From: Prasinococcaceae sp. CCMP 1430
Taxonomy: Eukaryota; Prasinodermophyta; Palmophyllophyceae; Prasinococcales; Prasinococcaceae
Assembly: GCA_013416795.1 (NCBI GenBank)
Contig: RQSC01000025.1
Span: 346,328 to 410,327 of the forward strand
Reading direction: 5' to 3'
DNA: 64,000 nt
Position numbers and translations under genes: made by a program. How positions within the stretch are numbered: position 1 is the stretch's first letter; the number at the start of each line of letters is the position of its first letter. Below, in pieces: positions 1 to 9,837 of this stretch. The notes under the pieces are model-generated. The model searched no databases, was not told where the DNA came from, and saw only the letters and a list, made by a program, of their open reading frames with translations.

Positions 1-3000
1 CTCCGAGGCCTTGACTCGCCGCTTCAGAGGCCCGTCGAATACCCGACCGTACCAGTGCAACGTGACGCATAGACGCGTTGGGCTGATGTCCACCTGCAGA
101 TCTCGCGGGCGCGTGCCTTTGGGGACCTGGATGTACCCGTGGACATCGGCAACGCCCTGATTCCAGCGCAATTTCTTGTGCAGTGGCGTGTTGAGCCACG
201 AATTACGCGCGCATCGCAGCGCATCGGGCACCCGGCTGTCGAAGCCCTTGACGTCGCGGACGCCATCTTCGTCGTACGCACCGTCGACGCCCGTGCTAGT
301 GCCGTCAGCGTCCTCGTCGACAATGTCAGCGATGGCGGCGCCCCCAGCCTCCACGACAGCCGCGCGTGACTGCTCGTTCTCCATTTCGTCGATGTCGTCG
401 CGCATATCGAGGAACCAGGGTCGAACGGCCGGCGCTGCTGTGTGCGCCGCCGTGCTCGCGCTTGCTTTTGCGGCATCGCCAGCACCGACGCCATCGATCG
501 CGTCAAGCTCTGGCGTTGGTGCGGGCACGTGCGGTACTGCACTATCGCTCTCGGCTGCTGGGGATGGCGCTGCCCCCGCTGGGGCTACCACGGTTTCAGC
601 ACCAATCGCACCGGTGTCGACTTTGCCGCCACCAGCGGCGCGGCCTGCCACACGTTGGCGCCGCCGCTCGCCATCGCGGACGCGGCGTTTGGGCCCGCCG
701 AAGAAACCCGTTTTGATCACACCGGCTTCCTTGTCATCATTTGCAGCAGATGGTGCCGCTGCCCGTGCGGCGGAAGCCGCCTTCACCTTGGGCTTGCCCG
801 AGAGAGAGTCCTGAGCGAGCTCGCTCGCTTCCTTTGCTGGCGCCGCGCCCCCGGCAGGGGTGGCAGCGGCGCTGCTTGCGCTGGCCTGTTCTGCCAATGC
901 CGGGAGTCCCGCAGGCTTTACGGCCTTCGTCGCTCTCGCTGTCAGAGCCGCGGCTGCGGCGGGCTTGGCGAGCCCGCTCTTGCGCCATGGCCTGCGCGTG
1001 ATGGCGCTCTCCATGTCGAGCAGCGCCTCGTAGCCCATCTGATCCCAGCAGCCTCCACGTGGTGGGTGGAGCCCGCCGCCCGGTCCGCGCGCGCGATCGA
1101 CGCTCAGCACAAATACTTGGCGGGCGGCAGCTTCAAGGTGCACGTCGGCGAGACCCGAGCCCTCCTCTGGCACGCCGTCCGTCTTCTCGTTTCGGCTATT
1201 CCACTTGCCCTGCACGGTTGCGCCTTGCTGCAAGATTGTCCACACCGCAATGAGCGCGCCGTCCTTGCGCGCGAGGTGATTGAAGTCGTTGCCTGGCATG
1301 GTGTCGATGATTGTAGCCACGCGCCGCATGCCGCGGTACTTTAGACGAGACGATGAGCTGAGGATGAGCCCCCCCAGTGGCACGGCAGACGTGTCCACAT
1401 CGAGCATGTCCGCCACGAGTCCCTCACATGATACTGCCAGCCGCGCGTAGATGCGCTCCACGGTGGACACCACGCTGGGAGTCGCCCATTCGCAGAACGG
1501 GCGCAGCAAGTCGTGCACCCCCGAAGCGTGGAGGGCGCGTGCGGCGCTCGGGATGTTGGCCGCCGCAAGCACGGCACTCAGGGCAAATTCTATGACGGTC
1601 GTACCCTCTGAATGAGTGAAATCAGGCGTGCCATCCCTAGTGATGGATGCAATGTAGTCGCCCGAGCGATTATCCTCGTAGTCAGCTGCGTACTTGCGCT
1701 GCTCGTACGCCTTGGGCTTCTGGTCGAGCCCGAGCACCACAGTGGACTTGCGCGGCGACCGCAACTCGACGGCCGTCACGGCCGCGAGCAAGCCCGGAAG
1801 CAAATCGCCAATCACGGTCTTGCTCTGGCCCATCATGTTGGAGCGGCGGTCGAAGGCGTCAGCGCGCACCAGTGCCGGGTCGCGCATGAGCGTGGCCAGC
1901 GCAGCCATGCACGTGCGGCGCAGCGCCACCAGCCGCGGGTTGTAGATGCGCTCGCTCTCGCGCAGCATATACTTCACGATGCCTTCCTCGCTCTCGGCGT
2001 TCGCCAGGCTCGTGGGAACATCCTCGCCCTCGTGAAGCTTTGCGTCGCGCAGTAGCTCGCACCGCGAATAGCAGTGCAGCAGTGCCTTGAGAGGCTCGCA
2101 GCCGCACGCAGCAAGCGCGGCGCGGCTGGCCGAGTCCTCGCCAAAGCGGCGCAGCATTGTGGCGGCCGCCTCTGCGGCAGCGACGCTCGTGCGCGAGAGC
2201 GCCTCCGAGCTAAGTAAGGTGCGGCAGGCGAGCACGCACGGGCCGCCGGTGCCCTCCTCGCCGGGTTCGGCACGCTCGGCGTATGCGCCGCAGCGCTGCG
2301 CGGGGTCGCGCGAGCCCCATGCGAGCAATGCCGCCAGCGACGCATTCGCACCGGCGCTCATGCCCGACGAGAACGCGCGGCGGGCGAGGATGCCCGGCAG
2401 AGTGCTGGGCCACGACGTCTCCGACGTGGCGGCGGCGGCGCCAGTCCTGGCCTTCGCCTGCGATCCATCCTTGTTCGCGCCCTCTTCGTAGCCCACTCCT
2501 CCGCCGGCTTTGACAACAGCCTCGACCCTGCGCGTCTCCACCTCGATGTACTGCAGCGCAGCCTGGTAGCCACGGCACGCGGCGAAGTACCTGCGCGCGA
2601 CGGTCGAGCACACGAGCACCTCGTGGAGCTGCTCGAGTGCATCGGCTGGCGACAAGGATTCGACGTCAGCGTCCCCCCCAATGTCCTCGCAGTTGTCGTC
2701 GTCGTCCAGGAGCACGCCGACGAGCGCCTCGACCAAAAGCGCGGGCTCAGGCGACACGAGGCGGTTGCGGCGGCGCTGCGGCGTGCCATGTGCTTTGCGG
2801 GCGGCGGCCGCACGCGCGCGCAGGTCGGCGGCGCCCTCGGCCTCGAGGCGCGCGGCGGTCGCGCGGCGGTGCAGCGCGAGCACGGCCGCGTCGTTCGGCG
2901 TGAGAGCCTTGGCCTTGGCGCACCACTCGAGCGCCAGCTCGTACAGACCGAGCCCGAAAGCCGCCGCACCCGCACGGTAGTGCGCCTTGACGCTCCCCGG

Positions 3001-3489
3001 ATCGAGCGCAGCAGCGTCGATGCAGTCATTGAGCGCATCGCGGAAGCGCCCCAGGCGTAGGTGTGCCTGCGCGCGGTTGCAGCGCAGCACACATCGTCGA
3101 CCGCACTGCGTCCCCGCAGACTCCTTTCCAGGCGAGGCGCCAGACCCCGTGACCTTCTCGAGCGCGTCCACCGCAACGGTGTAGTGCCTGGTCGCCTCCT
3201 CGTACCTCCCCTTGCGAAACGCGTCGTTGCCGCGCTGGCGCTCGACCTCCGCGCGCTCCTCCGGATCGGCGATGGACGTCCACGCGTCATGGTCGCGGCC
3301 GGCAGGCGCCGCAGGTGCGCGCCTCGCGCTGAAGTGCCGCTTGCGCGCGCCCGCTCCGAGCACCGAGCCATCCGCGCCGAGCGCCACGCCCACCGACCCC
3401 AGCACCACCTCATCGTCGTCCTCCAGCCCCGGCATTCCCACGCGCGCATTTCCCTCGTCGTCTGGTGGTAGCTCCTCGAGCACTACCAT
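1..3489 (-). CDS. TPR and CS (NudC/p23-like) domain co-chaperone-like protein, C-terminus cut by window edge
   Basis: One uninterrupted frame runs from an ATG at 3489 to base 1 (1,163 codons, no stop), so the C-terminus lies outside the window. Residues about 80-205 form three TPR-like helical pairs, starting with ERQRGNDAFRKGRYEEATRHY and later CNRAQAHLRLGRFRDALNDC. A long Ala/Leu-rich middle part (about 330-800) has helices that could be armadillo-like. A low-complexity acidic and Pro/Ala linker follows. From about 1105 a CS domain begins (LRWNQGVADVHGYIQVPKG, then a DISPTRLCVTLHW strand pair), closest in pattern to NudC. TPR plus CS is typical of Hsp90-linked co-chaperones (SGT1, NudC, DNAAF4 types), but this order and length match none of them exactly. 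Function is inferred from domains only. Head-to-head with the SnoaL-like gene. Confidence 0.7.
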   Translation of the reverse strand, partial: MVVLEELPPDDEGNARVGMPGLEDDDEVVLGSVGVALGADGSVLGAGARKRHFSARRAPAAPAGRDHDAWTSIADPEERAEVERQRGNDAFRKGRYEEATRHYTVAVDALEKVTGSGASPGKESAGTQCGRRCVLRCNRAQAHLRLGRFRDALNDCIDAAALDPGSVKAHYRAGAAAFGLGLYELALEWCAKAKALTPNDAAVLALHRRATAARLEAEGAADLRARAAAARKAHGTPQRRRNRLVSPEPALLVEALVGVLLDDDDNCEDIGGDADVESLSPADALEQLHEVLVCSTVARRYFAACRGYQAALQYIEVETRRVEAVVKAGGGVGYEEGANKDGSQAKARTGAAAATSETSWPSTLPGILARRAFSSGMSAGANASLAALLAWGSRDPAQRCGAYAERAEPGEEGTGGPCVLACRTLLSSEALSRTSVAAAEAAATMLRRFGEDSASRAALAACGCEPLKALLHCYSRCELLRDAKLHEGEDVPTSLANAESEEGIVKYMLRESERIYNPRLVALRRTCMAALATLMRDPALVRADAFDRRSNMMGQSKTVIGDLLPGLLAAVTAVELRSPRKSTVVLGLDQKPKAYEQRKYAADYEDNRSGDYIASITRDGTPDFTHSEGTTVIEFALSAVLAAANIPSAARALHASGVHDLLRPFCEWATPSVVSTVERIYARLAVSCEGLVADMLDVDTSAVPLGGLILSSSSRLKYRGMRRVATIIDTMPGNDFNHLARKDGALIAVWTILQQGATVQGKWNSRNEKTDGVPEEGSGLADVHLEAAARQVFVLSVDRARGPGGGLHPPRGGCWDQMGYEALLDMESAITRRPWRKSGLAKPAAAAALTARATKAVKPAGLPALAEQASASSAAATPAGGAAPAKEASELAQDSLSGKPKVKAASAARAAAPSAANDDKEAGVIKTGFFGGPKRRVRDGERRRQRVAGRAAGGGKVDTGAIGAETVVAPAGAAPSPAAESDSAVPHVPAPTPELDAIDGVGAGDAAKASASTAAHTAAPAVRPWFLDMRDDIDEMENEQSRAAVVEAGGAAIADIVDEDADGTSTGVDGAYDEDGVRDVKGFDSRVPDALRCARNSWLNTPLHKKLRWNQGVADVHGYIQVPKGTRPRDLQVDISPTRLCVTLHWYGRVFDGPLKRRVKASE

Positions 3490-4288
3490 GGCGCGGCCTC
3501 GCCAAGGACGACTACTGCCGCCGCCGCCGGGGCGCCGCCGCCGCGGGGAGCGGAGTGCCCGCGGCGCGCGCACGTCCGGGGGGGGGCGGCGCGCCACTTC
3601 GATATTCCGGCGGTGCGCCGCTTCGGCAGCCGCGCGCGCGCGCCGCGGGGGAACGGAGCGCAACGCCAACGCGTCGCCATCAAAACGCATCCGGTCTCAT
3701 CAAAACGCATCCGTTCGACCCGGCGGCGTCGCCCGTCGCCCGTCGCCCGTCGCCCGTCCCGGCAGAGCCGCGGCCGCGCCCCCGGCTGGCAGCTGCTCCG
3801 GCCGCCGGCGGACGTGTTTGGGTTGTGTTTGGGATTAAAATCAGGGTAAACAATCCGCGCAACGCAACTTCAGCTGGGTGTGATTGGGGGGGCGGTCAGA
3901 ACAAAGGCGACGCGCGGGTTGGTTCCCTCGGGCGAGGAGCGCCAAATGTGAAATGAATGGTGGTTGATGGGTAGTCGGGGGAGGAAAAAGAACAAGAAAA
4001 TATCGCGCGAGCGCTCGGGGTGCGTTGCGCGCATCGGGAGCGAGCGTTCCCCGGATGCGTATTCGGAGGCGTTCCGCGCGGGGGAACCGCGGTTCGTAGA
4101 TCAAAGCGGTGATGAAATGGCCACTCGTTGGCGATGCGTCGCTCCGTGAATTTGGCGGGGCGACAACGTCGTCCAACCGCCTGCGGCGGGCGGCGGTTGG
4201 CGGACGCGCGGGGGCGCGCCACACGCCGCTCGTGCCCCCCACGTTGCGATCCGAGCGCGCCTCACCTCCCTCCTCCTTCTGCGATCAC
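3490..4288. other. Divergent intergenic region
   Basis: This 0.8-kb spacer lies between two head-to-head starts and should hold both promoters. It has two direct copies of a CATCAAAACGCATCCG unit (about 3679-3713) and a run of GTCGCCC units (about 3728-3757). No TATA box or coding signal is convincing. Confidence 0.4.
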
Positions 4289-4831
4289 ATGCTCGCGGCC
4301 TCCTCGCGCGTTGCAACGGCCGCCTCGCGCGTCTCTCTCCGCGCGTGCCCGAGAGCACGTCCCGCGCGCGCCGCGCGAAGCCGCAGCATGGGGGGCTTCA
4401 TGTCGCGTCTCAGGGCGTTCGCGTCCGTCTCGCCAGAGGATGACGTCGCCGCCGTGAAGGAGTGCATCAAGGGCTTCTGGGGCCAGGCGGATCTCCGCAA
4501 GGAAGAGCGCGACAAGTACGCGCTCGACGACTGCATGCTGATCCGCCCGACGGGCAATCCGATGACGATGGCGCTGATGGACGGCATGCTCGACAGCACG
4601 GACATCAGCGTCGAGCTGCAGGAGGTCACCGAATTCCATCACGTGGATGTCAGCGGCGACCGCGCGTTCACCTGCTTCAGCCAGCACGCCAAGTTCAGCT
4701 TCAAGGGCACGCCCAACGACGACCTGGCCGTGTTCACAGCCTATCTCCACCGCACGCCTGCGGGATGGCGCGTCGCGTATGCGCAGCGCTCCTCCGGCCG
4801 CGCTCCGACCGACGACAAGCCCTCGTTCTGA
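4289..4831 (+). CDS. SnoaL/NTF2-like fold protein with probable organelle-targeting leader
   Basis: Single exon, 180 aa. The first 35-40 residues are rich in Ala, Arg and Ser with no acidic residue, typical of a mitochondrial or plastid targeting peptide. The mature part (from about MGGFMSRL) matches the small alpha+beta NTF2/SnoaL (DUF4440-like) fold: helical start (VKECIKGFWGQADLRKEE), a 'DDCMLIRPTG' strand, then alternating beta strands ending with AVFTAYLHRTPAGWRVAYAQRSS. Such proteins are cyclases, isomerases or ligand-binding subunits, and no catalytic signature fixes a role here. The frame stays open upstream to 4109, but the ATG at 4289 gives the clean targeting peptide. MGGFMSRL at 4388 is an alternative start if there is no leader. 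Confidence 0.7.
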   Translation: MLAASSRVATAASRVSLRACPRARPARAARSRSMGGFMSRLRAFASVSPEDDVAAVKECIKGFWGQADLRKEERDKYALDDCMLIRPTGNPMTMALMDGMLDSTDISVELQEVTEFHHVDVSGDRAFTCFSQHAKFSFKGTPNDDLAVFTAYLHRTPAGWRVAYAQRSSGRAPTDDKPSF

Positions 4832-5046
4832 GCGAGGCGCGCTGTCTCAGTGTTTCACACCGCGCTGCTCGCTTCATATGGCCAACCCCATGGGACTCGA
4901 TAAGACACAATCCGTTCTTGCGCTGCCCCAGACCCGCCGCGTGCGAGGCGAATTCGACAGCAGCTGTCACATCAGTGCCAGGCGAGGGGACGGACGTCAC
5001 TGCTCCGCGCGCCCCTGAGTACACCCACCGTTTGTCGTCTTGAAAA

Positions 5047-6666
5047 ATGCGCCACGTGGGAACGCAGGCGGTGCGGGCAATGAGTGCCACTTGCGTGCGC
5101 GCGACGGATGACGCGCGGGGATGGCAGGCATGGATGGGGCGAAGTCAGGAGCGCGCGCGCGCGAAAGATGGCAGCGTCCCCGCGCCACACCTCGTCGCGT
5201 GGAAGCCGCAGGCGAAGATGCCGATGCCATCCTCGGCAGCGCGCCCTTCAGGTGGCGCTGGCGCCCACACTGCACTCACCCTCACCTACTACCGTATGCA
5301 CCCGCACGCCGCCGGTGGCTGCCGCAGCCGCAGCACCAGCGTGGAGCTCACGCCGCGCGCGTTTGAGCTCGTCGACATTGCGCTTGAGGCGTACGTGTCT
5401 TTGCGCGTTGATCATTTGATGCGGGCGACCGGTCACCATAATCAGCAGGAGGAGGCATGCGCAGTGGCGCATCCCGAAGGCGCTTCTACGGGCGGAGTGG
5501 CTGGATGCGCAATCGCCGAGGCTGAGGGTGATTGTAGGCTCGCCGAACGTCTTGCAGAACGTGATTCGACGGGCAGCAGCGAAAGCAGTCGAGCACCAAG
5601 CATGTCTGCTCTCGCCGAGCGTGGCGTGAGCGTTGTGCACGCACAGCATCCTAATTCGACAGCGGCCGACGCTGCGGGCTCGAGCACGTGGCCGAGCTCC
5701 AGCGACGGCGCAGCCGTGGCGCCACCTGCGCTGCCAATGCGCCGCGAGCACAGCGCCGCCTCGTCGCTTGGCTCCTCAACCGGCTCCAACATCGTCGCCT
5801 CGTGCCCGCCACGTGATGTGAGGAGCTCGCGCGGCTGGCCACCGGCCGGTTGGCCTGCAGGAGAGCGAGATGTGCCCGTCGACGCCAGAATGGCGCCATC
5901 GCCATGCGAGGCGTCGTCTGAATCGTCGTGGGCGATAGTGGATGACGCAGCGGAGGCAGCAGGGCGTGCAAGCGACAACGATTTGAGGAGCGGGCGGGGC
6001 TTTGCCGTGGGCGCCTCCGATGCTGTACAATTTTTTGAGTTGCCCGACGCCCGGCCACTCGACGCCGACTTCGAGGAGCTCCCTGAGGACTGCGCCAGCG
6101 TCCTGAGCACAGCGCTTGCGCGCCCCGCCGTTTTTAGCAGCATCCCGAGCTCCTCGAGCGAGAGCGCCGGAGCAAGCACGCGCGAGAGCACCAACTGCAG
6201 AGTGCATGCAGGCACGGCGAGATCAGACACGAGCAGTGGAGCCGCCAGCAGTGATGGCGGGGCCGAGGAGCTCATGGAGGCAATCGAGGCTGCAATCATG
6301 ACCGTACCGTCCTCGCAGCCGCAGAGCCGAGCGGCTCCAATAGGCACTCAGATGTCGACGGCGGCCGCCTCGTCCTCCGGAACGACGACGCCGATCGAAC
6401 CGAACATGATTGACAACGCTCATAGCTTTCTTTCACACGTACTCGGTGCTATGTCGGGCGGCCTGCGTCGCGTGCGCGACAGCTGCCTCCGCAGGGTACT
6501 ATTTCAAGAGGCTACCGATGGCTCGGTCCACCTGCGCAACAGCGCCATGGCACTGATCATCGCGGTGGCCATAATCTCTTTCACGCGCAGCTCAAGCTCA
6601 CCCGCAGGGCGCACTTTGCTGAAGGCGAGGGTCTTGCGGCGCGAACAGCGGCGCTCGCAAAACTAG
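5047..6666 (+). CDS. Hypothetical Ser/Ala-rich protein with C-terminal transmembrane segment
   Basis: Single open frame of 539 aa, no recognised family. Most of the chain is low-complexity Ser/Ala/Glu-rich sequence and probably disordered. A short hydrophobic stretch close to the C-terminus (MALIIAVAIIS, about residues 500-511) followed by basic residues looks like a tail anchor, placing the bulk in the cytosol. An acidic-flanked ESSWAIVDD sequence (about residue 295) fits the W-x-x-[I/L/V] pattern of ATG8-binding motifs, and a second aromatic-acidic patch (FFELPD) follows. The opposite strand also carries a long frame (5442-6347), so coding strand is a judgement; the ordered hydrophobic tail and acidic segments favour this one. 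The true 5' end could involve an upstream exon. Confidence 0.45.
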   Translation: MRHVGTQAVRAMSATCVRATDDARGWQAWMGRSQERARAKDGSVPAPHLVAWKPQAKMPMPSSAARPSGGAGAHTALTLTYYRMHPHAAGGCRSRSTSVELTPRAFELVDIALEAYVSLRVDHLMRATGHHNQQEEACAVAHPEGASTGGVAGCAIAEAEGDCRLAERLAERDSTGSSESSRAPSMSALAERGVSVVHAQHPNSTAADAAGSSTWPSSSDGAAVAPPALPMRREHSAASSLGSSTGSNIVASCPPRDVRSSRGWPPAGWPAGERDVPVDARMAPSPCEASSESSWAIVDDAAEAAGRASDNDLRSGRGFAVGASDAVQFFELPDARPLDADFEELPEDCASVLSTALARPAVFSSIPSSSSESAGASTRESTNCRVHAGTARSDTSSGAASSDGGAEELMEAIEAAIMTVPSSQPQSRAAPIGTQMSTAAASSSGTTTPIEPNMIDNAHSFLSHVLGAMSGGLRRVRDSCLRRVLFQEATDGSVHLRNSAMALIIAVAIISFTRSSSSPAGRTLLKARVLRREQRRSQN

Positions 6667-6786
6667 TGGTAGCCACCCGCGCAGACCCAAACCACGTGCC
6701 ACGGATGGAGGTTGCACACGATCGTATACATGGGGTTAACGTACAGCGGCAGGACAGGCTCTGCAGCGCCCGCCGCTCAACGCGCT

Positions 6787-7927
6787 TTAGGACGGGCGCG
6801 TGAGCAGAGCTAGTGCGGCATGCAGCGACTCGACAGCACTCTCCACGTCGTCGAATCCCAGCGCGCTCACTGCCACGCGGCACGCCTTCTGTGCGTCATC
6901 GACTGCCTTGCGGCTGGGCGCAAAGCCGGGCACGGCGGTGGGTGGCGCCGCCGGCGCAGTGGCCGCCTGCGCAGGCAGGGGTGTGTGGGAAGGGGCGGGT
7001 GCGGGTGGTGGCTGCATCGGCGGTGCTGATGGCACAACTGGGGGCGGATACGCGGCTGCGGGCGGAATGGAAGGGGGCGCCGCTGGCGGGGCTGGCTGGC
7101 TCGGCACTGCGGGGGGGGGCGGGGGCTGGGGCAACGGCGCTCCGCCCGCCGCGGCTTCAGGCGAGGGCAGTGGCGCCGTGTCGTCCACCACCGACAGGTC
7201 TCCCAGGGATGGCAAATCTGGCAGCGCATCGCCGGGGTCTTGAGCAGCCCCGTCCGCCACCGCGCCCGCAGTGAGGGCGTCCTCTGCATCGTCGGCCAGC
7301 GGGACCACTCCTCCGGGCATTGGCTGGCGGCCCTCCCGAAGCGCGGCCTGAATGTCCGCCGCCTTCCAAGCAGCGTATTTCATCTTCTCTTGGATGTCCT
7401 CGCGCAGATCGCCGAAGTGCAGGAGCACCTCGAAGAAGCGCGCTGCTGCGACGAAGGCCTTGGCCGTCGTGAGCGTCGCCTTGCCCGCGAGGTCGACCTT
7501 AGCGGCGCGGCCGAAGACGGCCAGCGCAAACCCCTCGCAGTGGAGCGCGTCCTCGTCGCGAGTGCCGAACTTGTTTGCAGCCGTCAACGCCGCCTGACGT
7601 GCGAGCGTGACGCGTGCGCGCGCGCGTGCACACGTCAGCACGCCAGCACAGCGCTCGCGCTCGTGGGAGGTCCGCTCGCAGTGGGGCGTAGCGTAACCAC
7701 CTCCTGCGAGGCAGAGCGAAGAGGGGGTCTCCGCCGCGCACCTTGTCCTTCTCAAGCTGGTTCAGCACGGAAAGGAGCATGCCTCTATCCGCGCCGGAGC
7801 CCATGCCGAGATCCATCGCGTACATGCGGCAGTAGTACGCGACCAGCGGGTCGACCTTGGCGATCTCCTCTGCGCGCTTCAGGAACGGCACGATCGCCTT
7901 GGTCGCCTCATCCATCGGCGCCGCCAT
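6787..7927 (-). CDS. VTA1: VTA1/LIP5, ESCRT-III-VPS4 regulator
   Basis: Two exons: 7742-7927 and 6787-7593, intron 148 bp (donor GTGCGC, acceptor CAG, phase 0). Product about 330 aa, close to the family size of about 300-330. The N-terminal tandem MIT-like region (TKAIVPFLKRAEEIAKVDPLV, then LLSVLNQLEKDK across the splice) binds ESCRT-III tails. AGKATLTTAKAFVAAARFFEVL continues it. A Pro/Ala-rich linker (about residues 170-285) leads to the C-terminal VSL helix pair (KACRVAVSALGFDDVESAV), which binds and activates the ATPase VPS4. Role: disassembly of ESCRT-III at endosomes. The splice restores the conserved domain exactly, which supports the model. Confidence 0.9.
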
Positions 7928-9837
7928 AGCTCGCTGACGCGCGCCCGCGCGCGCGCCGGAGCCCCGTGGGTGGGTGTGGGGGGGTGAGGGATGGCGCGGC
8001 GATTGTCGCCGCTTCTTCGCTGCCCTCTCTCCCCCTCCCCTTCGACCCTCCCCTCGCGGGGACGCGCCCTCGGCCGCCGCCGCGACCGCGCGGCAGCGCG
8101 CGAGCGCGCGCGCGCGCTGTGGCGCGCGCGGCGCGCCGCGCCTCCCTCGCTGCCGGGACGCGCGCCACCTGGAAGCGCCGGCAGGCTTGACTGCACAGGG
8201 CGCGAGGTTACGGTTCACTTTAGGGTTATTTGTGTAGGGTTCCATCAATTTTTGACCCGTCGAAGGTTACAGTTCGTTCGTTGGTTCGTTCCCCGGCGTT
8301 GGGCCGTTGGGATGTGGATGCGATGCGGTGCGGTGCGATGCGATGCGTTGACGGTGGAGATCGGCCGCGCGCGCGAGGGAGAGCGCAGCGCGCGCCCTGT
8401 GGGGGCGGTGGCCACACGGCGCGCGCCCGGCGCGGGGAAGCACCCCCTTCCACCCAGCCTGTGCCGGTGCGCGCGATGGCCTCGGCGGAACATGGCGGTG
8501 CGACCGACGAACAGCTCGTTAATGTGAAAAAAAAAGAGAAAAAGGTTCGACGTCCCACCGAATGAAAAGGGGGGGGCAGGCGGGCGGGCGCAGCCGCCGC
8601 GCGCTGTGGCGCGCGCGCGCGCTCGATTTCGCCCCTCTTCCGAGGAAATATTTCCTCTGGGAAGACTCTTTCAATATCTAATCCGCTAAATAGTATCTTC
8701 TACACATACGAAGCATATGTCGTTTCATCGGTACGCAACAATTCATCACCGTCAATTAATGCACCCTTTCCGCGGTCGGAGCGCGCGCACCCTAGGCAGC
8801 TACTGCAGGGAGCTCGATCGATCGAGACAGAGGGCTCTTGAGCCGAGCCACGTCCCCTCCCTCCCTGCCGCGCGCGCGCGGCGCGGCGGAAAAGAAAAAA
8901 AAAACGAGGGCGGATTTGATGGACGATGCGCTGCAGCGGGCGGGCGCCCCGTCGCCGTCGCCGTCGCGTCGCCACACCCGCCCGGGGCCGGCCCCGGCCT
9001 TTCTTCCGTCGTCGATCGCTGTGTTTCGCCCCATTTCGATCCGGATCTCTCCGTGGATGGGTCGTTCCCCGGCTTGGTTGGTCGGTGGGTCGCCCCGGTC
9101 CCGATTAGAAAAAAGGGGCGCGGGCCGGGCGCGCCGCGCGCCGCGCGCGGATCTGAAACGCCCGCCTTCCCTGGCGCGGCCGCGGAGGGACGGGGGCGCG
9201 CCAAAAGGCGCGCTTTCCTCCGAGATGGCCAGGTTGGAGAGGGCCTGATATTCGGCAACGATGCGCGCACGCGCGAGCGCGGGCGCGGCGCAGGGGGCGC
9301 GGGGGGCGGGCGGGCGTGCGGAGGGAGGGGGCAGGCGGGAGAGAGGAGGAGAGGGCGAGGCGGCGCGAAGGCGCGCCCGGTGCGCCGAGGGTAGGCCAAG
9401 CGCGGGGGTGAGAGGCGGCGGGCGGAGGAGAGGGGGCGTGCCTCGAGCGGGCGCCTCGTCGCCCGCCCCCCTCACCACCCCCTACCTGCGGCGGCGGTTT
9501 TTCCGTGCGCTCGCCGCGCGCGCGTGGCAGCTTCCGACCTGCGCGCGCGCGCGCGCGCGGTGCGGGCTTCCTCTCCCCGCCCCGCCCCCCCCCCTCTCTC
9601 TCGTACGCGCAAAGGACGCGGCACACCCGCTGCGCGGCGACGAGGCGCTCGGACCTCAGGGGGTCGTGGGCTGAGGCAGGCTGAAAGTCCCGGCACCCAC
9701 TCGCTCCAGAAGGGACACTCCAACCCCACACGGGTGGGCACAGGGAGGGCGGGGGAAGGGGGCCGAAGGGCAGAGCTGTGCACGTGCGGGGCGAGGGGTG
9801 CTTGCGTTGACCTTCGCCTCAAGCGTACGGCGCCGGG
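7928..9837. other. Long divergent intergenic region, no gene seen
   Basis: 1.9 kb between the VTA1 and ATG11 starts. Very GC-rich with CG-dinucleotide runs. A short AT-richer patch (about 8635-8765) contains a perfect 16-bp palindrome GAGGAAATATTTCCTC at 8642-8657 and a CTCGATCGATCGAG palindrome near 8812. Open frames here are compositional and carry no family signal. Confidence 0.4.

Noticed and set aside
5442-6347. Minus-strand 301-codon frame opposite the Ser-rich protein
   Set aside because: Equally low-complexity; the plus strand has the more natural acidic segments and membrane tail. Kept as a caveat, not a gene.
8717-9731. Several 100-230 codon frames in the VTA1-ATG11 spacer
   Set aside because: Arg/Ala/Pro-rich on both strands at once, no domain, no splice or conserved block; compositional.
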